Of a stretch of 64,000 nucleotides of DNA, positions 12,964-22,303 are shown in pieces. Position 1 is the stretch's first letter, and each line of letters begins with the position of its first letter. The notes under the pieces were generated by a model. It had not been told where the DNA came from, ran no database searches, and was given only the letters and a program-made list of their open reading frames with translations. The translations under genes and the position numbers were made by a program. The stretch covers positions 15,736,036-15,800,035 of the forward strand of contig NC_092202.1 in NCBI RefSeq assembly GCF_043641665.1. The letters run 5' to 3'. Origin of the DNA: Enoplosus armatus (Eukaryota > Chordata > Actinopteri > Centrarchiformes > Enoplosidae).

Positions 12964-13160
12964 GCTGGGAGTCGGTGGGGCCCGGGCTGGGCAGGGGGCC
13001 GGGCCCCTGTGTGGGGGTCTGACGGGGGCCGCAGTGGCATGTAGTGAGATGGGCAGAGAAAAAGACCAGGAAGGAAGATGTGAAGAAGAGGAGGAGCAGG
13101 TAGGCAGCCACCAGTGCCCACAGGACGTACTGGCAGCACTCCTCGCCACTGGGCCAAACG
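12964..13160 (-). CDS. putative alternative exon: membrane segment + Pro-rich linker (KAP-like)
   Basis: Exon-like block of 197 nt in the intron before the hub domain. A long C/T tract and ctctcccag precede it and a strong donor gtaagt follows. One frame encodes VWPSGEECCQ, then a membrane-length segment YVLWALVAAYLLLLFF followed by TSSFLVFF, then Cys-containing SAHLTTCHC and a Pro/Gly-rich linker ending PSPGPTDSQ plus one base. That phase-1 end matches the hub exon 8732-8807, giving DSQ-P-RKQEII. The known parallel is alphaKAP, a kinase-less CAMK2A product whose hydrophobic N-terminus (also containing LWALV) is fused to the hub and anchors CaMKII to sarcoplasmic reticulum. No start codon lies in the block and its 5' phase does not fit the 15770-15818 exon, so an upstream first exon would be needed. 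Expression is unproven. Confidence 0.5.
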
Positions 13161-15623
13161 CTGGGAGAGTACCAGCAACAGGAGCAGGAGGAGGAGGAGG
13201 AGGAGCAGCGGGAGGGGGAGGAGGGCCGGTGAGAGGTGGAGTGGTCCAAGTGCTTAAGGTGGTAGATTTGGGAACTGGAGAAGGGAGAGTGCGCTGAGAT
13301 GAAAGGGGGGGTGGGGGGGTCAGAGGAAGACAAAAGAATGGATGGACGGACGGAAATGTAGAGTGTCACAGTGGACGCAGCGGGGACGCCAGGAAAACAT
13401 GAAATGAAGAAGAAACGAAAAGGCATGAAGGAAATGACAGCGTTACTCTTCCACCAGCTGAGAACAAAAGTCAGTTTGGGGACAGAGGGTGAAACGGTGA
13501 AGAACGACAACAATGTGAGAGGATGAACTTGCTAAAGATGAAAAGCTTGATGTCAGCGCAGCGTGTACACCAGCAGATCGATCCCGTAGGCGTGGGATGC
13601 GTTTAAGGAGCGTAGCTACCACCGCCATTAAGGCAGTATTCATTGATTTTGGGGCAAAGATGAACCACCTGAGCACCTGAGATTATTTACATATCGCCTT
13701 ATAAGAGCTGTCATGGCGTTGTTAGCAAGCGGTGAAATTCTCTCTCTTTTAGCTCCGTTTTTTGGTCGCCACCAACTCCCAAGAACAATATCTTACCTCT
13801 TTAGCTGCTCCACCAGCTGGTTACTAACTTTGTCTTATCTCTTATCTGGTGTTGGGTACGTAGTATGAGGGGGGGGGGGTTCCTCAATAAAAGCTGCCAT
13901 TGGTTGATTGAGGCTGAATCACAACAGTAAAAGTTGCAGGCGTGTAAAACCTGAAAAGATGCTTTAAAAAAAAAAAAAAAAAAAGCTCCAGAGCTGCGGA
14001 GCTGGTGATAATTCTTTCACAGTACACATCAGTCATTTGATCCATTGCTAATATAAAAACATCGACTGGCTAATCTTTCTTTTTAGCCTCTTTTTTAAGG
14101 GTTGTTTGCCCAGCCGAGTTAGCTACTCTGATGGAGAGTCGAACATCTGAAAGCTGAAAGAACCAGATGGTTTCCCTCGGGGGTTGGCGGCGACCAAACC
14201 AGAGCTAAAAAGGAGAGGGAATATCGGACGCAAGCACAGACCCCCCGGTTGAATGCTGATGCTAATATGTTAGCTTAAAAACATCTCCAACAATATAATG
14301 GCATTCACTAAATGCAGAGGAAAATTAGACACTTTAACAGGAAGCCATCTACCGTCTATCAATCACGTCGGTGCAAATGAGTCACATTCGATGGATAGGA
14401 AATACTAGCTGCCCTTTATCTTCCCCACTTCCTGCCACAGACAGCTTCTCCGCAAAAAAAGGGACCACTGCTGAAATCACAAAAGATGTGATGATTAAAA
14501 TAATTTCATAAAAGATTTCTAAACCTCTTTGTAGACGGAGGCTCTGATTGGGCCACAAATGCAAGACAGAGGGACGGCTGTATTAAAGTATGCTGTAAAG
14601 AATAATAGCAGGATGAAATGAGGGGGTGGGGGGGGGGGGGTCTCTTCTTTGTGGAAAAAAAACTTGTAAGTAGAGCAGTGTAGAGCAATTTCAAAGCTTC
14701 GCTGAATAAGATTACTGGAGCATTGAGGAATGACGACCCTATCAGCCATGAATAACAATGGAGGCCATTATAAAAGGAGCAGCGCCACGTCCCCTAATGG
14801 GCCTGTCTATGTACTAGAAGTATGGAAGCCCATATGCCACACACACACACACACTGCAGGACAACATGAATGTGAGGAGCCTCAGGAAGTCAGAAAATGC
14901 TTATATGGCGAAAGGATAAATACTTTTTCCTAAATGTTAAAAAAAATGTGGAAGATTCAAATCTTATTTGTCTGACAAGATTCTCTTCTATCAAAAAGGT
15001 CACTGCTGCAGTGAACAACCATATAAAAAAAGAAAACACAGCCAGGAAGACACGCTCACAAATCGATTCCACTCTTTGGACTCGTGCTCAACGAAATACT
15101 CCCACTTTGCGGCCGTGTCCCGTACTTCGGTCGAAGTTAAAGGAGGCCCAAACTGCCTCAACTATACTTTGAGGCCAAGTTTTGACGTGTTGCCATCAAA
15201 CTGTAACATGAATATTAATGAGTGGAGCTCACAACCACCTGGGAATTTAAGTTGGTCCCAGTCAAGAGTCCAAAGACTTCCAGAACTTTTATTGGATTTA
15301 CATTCAAACAGGGAGGTTAAGTTAAGGCTACATTACCCACCGACCAAAGTGGGCGAAGGTGCCAGACCCTTATTTATTGTTCGCCGGTCATTTGAACGGA
15401 TTTTCAAGCAGCATTTCACTCCCCGCTGCACTGAGTTCGAGTGCGTGGTACCGGGACAGCCACGACATGCGAATTGAAGCAGTACGTGCCACGAGAAAGG
15501 ACACTGTGTTTAAACCGAAATACAGTAAATAATACAACATGCAAGACATAAGACACAACCAGTAAAGGGGGGAGGGGCAATCAATTTTTTTTTTCCTGTG
15601 AATAACATCAGAGCCCAAAGCTG

Positions 15624-15652
15624 ATAATAATAATAATAATAATAATAATAAT
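15624..15652 (+). repeat. (ATA)n microsatellite
   Basis: About nine to ten ATA/TAA units, 118 nt downstream of the 15770-15818 exon donor on the minus strand. Confidence 0.95.
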
Positions 15653-15769
15653 GTGAGCTGGTGCACGCCACGAGGAAAAAGAAAGGTGGACCGCAAACCT
15701 TCAGATGCAGCACTTGTTTCAGAGTTTAGAGGAAAGGGTTTTCAATAACAGCAATCTGGACCTCCCTAC

Positions 15770-15818
15770 CTCTCACGTCCTCGTCCTCGATGGTAGTGTT
15801 GGCGCTCTCACTGGACTC
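15770..15818 (-). CDS. camk2d: camk2d linker exon (ESSESANTTIEDEDVR)
   Basis: 49 nt, acceptor gtttgacag, donor gtaggg. It encodes ESSESANTTIEDEDVR plus one base. This is the acidic linker segment constitutively placed before the hub domain. It ends in phase 1 and joins CT of the next exon to give an Ala codon, reading VR-A-RKQEII. Confidence 0.95.
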
Positions 15819-16183
15819 CTGTCAAACCACAAAGAAAAAAAAAAGACATGAGTATAACCAGCCTGACGCTAAAAGCACAAACAAACTGAGATCAGTGTGC
15901 GTTTCGCGACAGCTCGTTTTATTATCATCATCCACTTCAGCCGCCGTTACATCCTAATTTGGGATCGGACCTTTGATACGATCTCACTGTTCCCCCGACA
16001 GATGGTGAGAGGAAACAGTGAAGACGTTATGCTGTCATAATAGACTAACTGATCTGGTCCCAGAGCTTCTTTTGGGTTTGTTTTCTTTTCCTTTGGGTCA
16101 GATCTCAGTAGCATCTTTTATAAACGTCAAGATATTTGAGAAATGAACTAACATGACTGCTTAACCCCCATTTTATTTACATG

Positions 16184-16741
16184 AGAGTGCTGCAGGGAGG
16201 ACGTATTTATGTAGTAAAACCCAGAAGTTAGCATCGCCCCTGGTTTTCTCGACAAAAAGCCAATGGGGACTTTGGATTACTGCAGAAAATAAGCTCTGTG
16301 GCGAGATGATCTTCACAAATGAACTCCACTGTTATGATTTTTGAAGCCTAAACGGAATCGCCAGAAGTAAAAATCTAACGTTGGGCTATAAAGGAGCTAC
16401 AGCACGGTTGCATTACTTCGTCACCACCGCTGAGCTTCACATTTAAGAGAATATAGATAGATATAGATATATAGACAGAGTATAAACACAACAAGGCTGT
16501 GAAGGTGGACTAGTGAGTAGATGACTTTCCGATTTTTTTAAGCTTCCTAATTCACAAGTGGGGGGTATCTACTGACGTATTTTATGTCGCAGAACAACAC
16601 GTTGAAATCTCTTAAGCTTGCATTAGCCACAGACCTTATTCCAGGCATCTAACCAAAAACCCACTGACTTCCAGACGAGGGAACAGGACGTGTTAAAATG
16701 CAAACTCATTTCCCGGTTTTAGGACTCATTCCCGCCTCTTA
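16184..16741 (-). repeat. MITE-like family A, copy 2
   Basis: Reverse-complement relative of 6219-7499. It shares the block around AAAGCCAATGGG...GGCTATAAA, and its left end reads GAGAGTGCTGCAGGGAGGAC. Intronic. Confidence 0.65.
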
Positions 16742-18082
16742 CGGAGGGTCTCATCGATTGCTATCAGTTATGATAACATTGTACAGAACTGAATTGATGG
16801 AGACCTGAGGAACACGGTGACACCACCACAATGAAGTCTGATAGGGTTAGAAACACGTTTACCCAGATCATCTAAAACCAGTGGTTGCAAACCTTTTTTG
16901 TCCCGTGAGCCCTTAAAATGAAGCTACTGTACAGTACTGTTCAGATCGTTTGATATCAATACTTCAGTAAGAGATTTGAAGAAAGCCCGACTATCCCTTT
17001 AACCATTTTAGGACCCCTCTGATTCTCCTTAGTTCAGCACCACCAGGTGGGGACCCCCCTGATCTACACTGCTGGTAACTGAAGGCAAAGCAGAAAGTGA
17101 GTGCAACCAAAAACGTTGGTTAGAATTCCTCACTGCGCCGGATTTGTAAGGCTGACACAGATATAGACTTTGGACAGTAAAAATATTAGATCATTTATGG
17201 TTATCTATGGGCCAATACAGAATGATATATAGCCATGTTTTCTCATATATACACAGCTGCTTAATTGGGCTGCTAATGAATAGACTTATACAGTATCATT
17301 GGTCTCTACGTATATACAGACATATCTGTGATAAGCTCGTGTCAGTGTGGTATGTCAATGCAGAAGCAGGAAGTCCGTCTGTAAACTTGTGATGTTTACA
17401 GCAGACGTTTTCTTGAACCATCTTGACTTCCTTTTTAGAGATGGCTCGACAGAAATGAACTCGAGCGAGCGCCATCTTAGGAATGACGGCCAAAGCGAAG
17501 CAAAATGATCCGTTACGTCGAAAAGTGCGCTTCGTCCATGAAAATGTCCTTCGCACTTTCCCTCCTTTTCATCCCTTTTGTCAAATAAGGAATATCTTGT
17601 GACGCATCACATTGTACAGCGACCCTATCATTGTCTGATTCAGCAAACACAAAGAAAGAATATTGCATTGACTACACTCACACTCACACACACACGATGC
17701 TACAACTATGAGCTACAGCTCCATCACGTCACTGCACGAAGCAAAAACATACAAGCATGCACGTGTTCCCGCACTGTCATCTGATGGATGATTAATGTAG
17801 ATCCACACATCTGCACAGGCAAATCACCAAGACACGATAGATGGACTCCGGTAAGGATTTGGCTTGGAACAGCTTTGGTATCGTGGTGCTGCACGGCCTT
17901 CAGTCTGTTCCAACAGCACGCACGATCCCTCTTACAACTGTCAGGCTGACTGATGTCACAATGACAATGGAGGCACATGCTTGTTACGTTCAGACCTGAC
18001 ATGGTAACAGTCGCATCAACATCCAGAATAATGAGTAAAACACAACGTTGTACACATGGTTGACCGACGTTTAAGTCATTTC

Positions 18083-18112
18083 CATGCAACGGTTTTACAA
18101 CAACGGCATGCA
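18083..18112 (-). promoter_or_regulatory. two TGCATG motifs (RBFOX-type)
   Basis: Minus-strand TGCATG at 18112-18107 and 18088-18083, 173-200 nt downstream of the weak donor of the EPQTT cassette exon. RBFOX proteins bind UGCAUG and usually promote inclusion from downstream positions. Confidence 0.5.
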
Positions 18113-18223
18113 ATGTTTGACAGAACCCACTTTACTTTTGTCGTAGTGACGGTAACATCCAATGGCACACAAACATCATCATCATCAGAAGCAACATTAA
18201 TGCTCTACTCTAAATGGCGCACA

Positions 18224-18246
18224 CAGCAGCAGCAGCAGCAGCAGCA
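18224..18246 (-). repeat. (CTG)n run beside weak donor
   Basis: Plus strand reads (CAG)7+, so the transcript carries CUG repeats 40-60 nt into the intron after the EPQTT exon. Confidence 0.9.
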
Positions 18247-18284
18247 AACTACAGCTTCAGACTAGCATCTGATCAGCTGTATAC

Positions 18285-18329
18285 CTTGTTTCCATCAGCG
18301 GGGTTGTGGATAACGGTGGTTTGAGGCTC
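18285..18329 (-). CDS. camk2d: camk2d variable exon (EPQTTVIHN type)
   Basis: 45 nt, acceptor ctcaaatcag, weak donor gtatac. It encodes EPQTTVIHNPADGNK in phase 0 to 0, a cassette matching the CAMK2D EPQTTVIHNPDGNK exon with one extra Ala. A (CTG)n run lies 40-60 nt downstream of the donor. Two TGCATG motifs lie at 18112-18107 and 18088-18083. Confidence 0.93.
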
Positions 18330-19149
18330 CTGATTTGAGAGGACCACCGATAGGAAAGAGAGGTTGGTGCGGAAGGAAAGTGAGTTAGGACAGAAAAGTA
18401 TTTTGAAAGAAAAGGACAAGAAAAAAAGTAAAAGTGGTAAAGTGAGGGAAATAATGGATACAATTGCTATTTGGGGGAAACAGAAATGCTACAAGATAGT
18501 GGAAAAACAGAACAGTATACTGCAACACTAATATAGATGGAAGTTCTGACATCAAGTAAAGTACATCAAGTCTTTCACCACAGAAGATCAAGAAGTTTTA
18601 CCAACACTGTTGGCAAGATGACAGTAACTGACATTAAACACGGACATCACGGTAACAGACGTCTACCTGCCTTTCCTGGAATGCGCCTGCACGCCCCCCC
18701 CCCCCCCCATAGCTAAAAACATCCAGGATCCAGGTTCACATGAATACATAACAAGGCAGGCTTTCGACCAGTCACACACAACTTTACAGATACATCAAAC
18801 ATATACCTGCATTACTCTAAAGAGCGTAAAGATATCGTCACAACAGAAGTGTCAGGATTGGGTTTCCCCACTCACACCTGCAGCGCATGCTATTGCAGAA
18901 CCGTTTTGCTGTACACTGGTGCTGTGTCACGGTGTCCCAGCCGTCGCGCGTCACATGATGTCACTTTGACCGAGGCCCCTGAAGGGGCAAGGCTGTGCCA
19001 GCTACGGGTGAACACTCACAGTGACGATCATGTCTTCTGACAGGAGAACACGGGCCCCCTAGTCCAACCTCAGGATAACGCTACTGTTGTTGCCAGTGCT
19101 GGATTTGTGCTGTAGGCTTTTAGGTTTGTACTTTTTGACTTCCTATTAA

Positions 19150-19325
19150 AGGAATAGTTCCACATTTCGGGACATATACGCAGATATGCTTTTGTTTTGC
19201 GAGACTGAGATGAGAAGACTGATATCAATCTCATGTCTGTGTGTTTACGGAGCTGGAGTCAGGGCATGGTTAGCCTAGCTTAGCATAAAGACTGGAAGGA
19301 GGGGGAAACGGCTAGCTTGGCAATA
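19150..19325 (+). repeat. dispersed repeat family D copy
   Basis: Contains TTAGCCTAGCTTAGCATAAA and a following GGGGGAAACGGCTAGC. The same family recurs near 28950-29010, 36528-37125, 41040-41130 and 42400-42790. Confidence 0.65.
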
Positions 19326-19344
19326 GTTTAATGTTTGCTTAATC

Positions 19345-19516
19345 TGTAAATGGTAAATGGACTGCACTTACATAGCCCCGCCATCGGTAGCAACTTCAGG
19401 GTTCAGTGTCTTGCCCAAGGACGTTTCGACATGTGGACGTGGGAAGGGGTCGAATCCCCAACCCGCTATACCTCCCGTGTGACAGTGCTAACCGCGGCAC
19501 CACCATGCCACCCCAG
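19345..19516 (+). repeat. dispersed repeat family E copy
   Basis: Shares GGACTGCACTTACATAGC-type start, the GGGTTCAGTGTCTTGC core and the GTGCTAACCGCGGCACCACC end with 20716-20985 and 48945-49172. A common fish repeat type. Confidence 0.6.
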
Positions 19517-20227
19517 ACTAAAATGTGAAAATGTCTTTATGGGGAGTGTTGTTAGCCAAGAAACAGTTCCCACATATACCCCCCCCCCCCTCAAATCCGA
19601 ACTTGGTGTTTTTACATTTCAGTTTGGGTATAGATTTAACTAAAGATACATTGTGTTAATTAGTAAGCTTTAAAAAAAGAGATCCAGGTAAGCTTTCTGA
19701 GCTGTTTGGGATACCAAACAGACAGAAAACAATGTGACTTCTCAGAAAAGAAGCACAACATAAACCTGTAATATTACTGAGTTCTCCAGAAGACTATTGA
19801 GGTTATCATTCAAACATGTAAAATGGTATTTACAGTGGCAAGAAAACTTAACAACCCTAAATCTCAACTCAACACCAAACCAGTGTCGTCTCCAGTTTGG
19901 TTGACAAAGGCTTGAAACCTGTGGCAACAGTTGACGTGCAATGGCCCCACTGTTGCCATTACAGCCATCATCAACAACAGAGGAAAATGTAGCCCATGTA
20001 CAGCAATATGACAATGCAATAAAGCAACCCAGAAGTGCGTGTGGAGAGCTCATGTTACACAACCACTAAAGACATTTGTGGCTCTTAAGCTTTATGGAGA
20101 AAAAAAAACAATCACCATCCACACTAAAGTGAGGAAGGCGGTGAAGTTCAACACAGCTGCATCATCAGGACAGATGCTACCCAAAAGTATGGACAGACAG
20201 ATAGTTAGACAGGGACAGTCATGCGAA

Positions 20228-20233
20228 CATGCA
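20228..20233 (-). promoter_or_regulatory. TGCATG motif 27 nt after INNK exon
   Basis: Minus-strand TGCATG placed directly downstream of a weak donor (gtacac), the standard location for RBFOX-dependent neuronal inclusion. Confidence 0.55.
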
Positions 20234-20260
20234 GGGCAGCAAGGCAGGCAGACAGTGTAC

Positions 20261-20320
20261 CAGAGAAGGAGTGGGGACTGGCTCTTTGGGGCTGGTGACC
20301 ACATTGGCCTTGTTGTTGAT
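20261..20320 (-). CDS. camk2d: camk2d variable exon ([13 protein letters not shown] type)
   Basis: 60 nt, acceptor ccctccag, weak donor gtacac. It encodes [20 protein letters not shown] in phase 0 to 0, so it is a true cassette. It corresponds to the mammalian delta-A exon ([20 protein letters not shown]), which is used mainly in neuronal delta isoforms. It lies in the right order between exon 13 and the EPQTT exon. A TGCATG motif lies about 27 nt downstream of the donor (20233-20228, minus strand). Confidence 0.9.
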
Positions 20321-20715
20321 CTGGAGGGACAGAGTGGACAGACAGGTAGACAGACGGGACAGGGCAGAAGTGACAAGGCTTAGTGTTCGAACACTCGCTC
20401 TTCAAGCGGGCTGCTGTGGAGGGAAAAGTGGAACATCGTGCTCGGGAGTTGCGAGCGTCAGTGAGTCAGTCTGTCAAATATACGAGACCCATCCCGCACA
20501 GGACAGATTCCGTTTTTTAGTTTGAACAGGAAGCAAATCAGCCCCTTTAACTAAAACCCCAACAGTGTCCCACAAAAGAAACCACCTCATTCCATAAGGA
20601 GCAGAGCGAATAAGCCAAGTTGGAGCGTTCTTGTCAGAGGCCGGCCTGCTCACAGAGCTCAGTGGAGACAAGACACTGGAGTGAAACAAATGACCCAATC
20701 ACTCTGTGGAAGAAT

Positions 20716-20985
20716 GAGTCAGGTGGAATGGACTTTCACTTATATAGCGCTCTTCAACCATAACGGTCTCCAGATCTGGTCTCATTCACCCATTCACACA
20801 CCAATGGAGACCAACCTGCCATGCAAGGTGCTGGCACCCAATTGGGAACAACTTAGGGTTCAGTTTCTCGCTCAAGGGACACTTCGACATTTGGACGGGG
20901 GGTAGTCAGGGATCGGACACCCAACCCGCTCTACCTCCCATGTGACAGTGCTAACCACTGCACCGCCGTGCTGCCCGTGGCACGC
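20716..20985 (+). repeat. dispersed repeat family E, longest copy
   Basis: Runs from GGAATGGACTTTCACTTATA to GCTAACCACTGCACCGCC. No coding frame. Intronic. Confidence 0.6.
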
Positions 20986-21399
20986 CGTTTACAGTACTAT
21001 ACCTCGAAGAAACACTGATATTACCTGAAAATGTTTTCTCAGAAATTACACTTCAACAAGAGTCTACGGCCATGCTAGCGGCTTCGTGAGACACAGCGGT
21101 GATTAGGGCTAACTGCTTATGCAACATGCTCACAGTTACGATGTTAATATGCTGATGTTCAGCAGGTTCAGGTGCTTCCAGACAAGGAGCGGTCGCCCAC
21201 CCTGGCTGCTGCACTAAAACTCGATGTTCTGAATCGGCAGCAGCAGGGTGCATCTGCGCCACAGCTCCCAGCTACCTCCGATCCTACCAGCCTGCACGGT
21301 TAATATACTAGTATACTAGTATCAGAAATACTGTTTACTGTCCTAGACTGGACAATCAGACTTCGAAGCTGATGTTGCTCCAGTACTGTTTCCCTTCAT

Positions 21400-21961
21400 T
21401 GATCTCTGCTGATGAAGCGGTATATCGGCAGACACACTCTCTACTTTTAAGAGGAGGCTTAAAACTTTGCTTTTTGATAACGCTTATAATTAGGGGCTGG
21501 CTCAGGCCTGCCTGGACCAGCCCCTAGTTATGCTGCTATAGGCCTAGACTGCTGGGGGACTTCCCATGATGCACTGAGCTTTCCTCCTCTCCCTCTTCAT
21601 CTTTGCACATTCATCACAGTCCAATGCATGTTACTAACTTTATATATCCCCGGAGTTTCTTTGTGCTTTCTCATCTCGCAGGTTCCTGTGGATCGTGGTC
21701 CTGGTACGCCTGGGTGCTGCCGCCATGGGCCTGCTTGACTCTCATCACTACAGTTATTATGTTTAGTCGAAGTTCTGTTACTATTAAAGCTGTTATTGCT
21801 ATTATTAATCTCAGCTACTATTACAGCTGTAACTACTATTATCAGTCATATTTCCAGTGTTATTATAACTATAGCTGCTATTTCTACTGCTAGTGCTGCC
21901 ATACATCTCTTTCTGTCTGTCTGTCTGTCTGTCTATCTGTGTCTCTACGTCTATCTCTCTC

Positions 21962-22008
<47 letters not shown>

Positions 22009-22019
22009 GCCCCCCCCCC

Positions 22020-22055
<36 letters not shown>

Positions 22056-22303
22056 CAAACCCAACCGGTCAAAGCAGATGACCGCCCACCTAGAGTCTGG
22101 TTCTGCTCGAGGTTTCTGCCTCTTAAAAGGAAGCTTTTCTTGCCACTGTCGCCAAAGTGCTTGCTCATGGTGGGAACTGTTGGGTCTCTGTAATAACATT
22201 ATAAAGAGTGGGTCTAGACCTGCTCTATTTTGTAAAGTGTCATGAGATGACTTTTGTTGTGATTTGGCGCTATATAAATAAAATTGAATTGAATTGAATT
22301 GAA
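21400..22303 (+). mobile_element. 3' end of a non-LTR retrotransposon
   Basis: 5'-truncated LINE tail ending GGCGCTATATAAATAAAATT followed by repeated TTGAA. Two shorter copies of the same tail are at 43275-43382 and 53290-53372 on the minus strand. The interior is expanded by a compound microsatellite. Confidence 0.65.
21914..22056 (+). repeat. compound (CTGT)n - C21 - (TC)13 microsatellite
   Basis: CTGT/GTCT units to 22009, then 21 C (22010-22030), then 13 TC (22031-22056), all within the LINE tail. Confidence 0.95.

Larger units (their letters stand above)
15819..18284 (-). other. camk2d intron between linker exons
   Basis: Contains the family A repeat, three minus-strand TGCATG motifs (18112-18107, 18088-18083, 17761-17756) and a CTG run near the upstream donor. 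No exon recognised. Confidence 0.7.
18330..20260 (-). other. camk2d intron between INNK and EPQTT exons
   Basis: Contains family D and E repeats and a 15-C run (18694-18708). No further exon recognised. Confidence 0.7.

Noticed and set aside
12960..13178. Cassette use of the 12964-13160 block after the 15770-15818 exon
   Set aside because: The 197-nt length and phases would shift the hub frame. Only an alternative N-terminus keeps the hub in frame.
12869..13513. 214-codon minus-strand open frame taken as a single gene
   Set aside because: The upstream part is low-complexity Ser/Pro sequence over a pyrimidine tract and looks like an intron. Only 12964-13160, bounded by splice-like sites, is kept as a candidate exon.
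14968..15477. 169-codon plus-strand open frame
   Set aside because: No recognisable domain, lies antisense inside the camk2d intron, no splice or start context. Likely chance.
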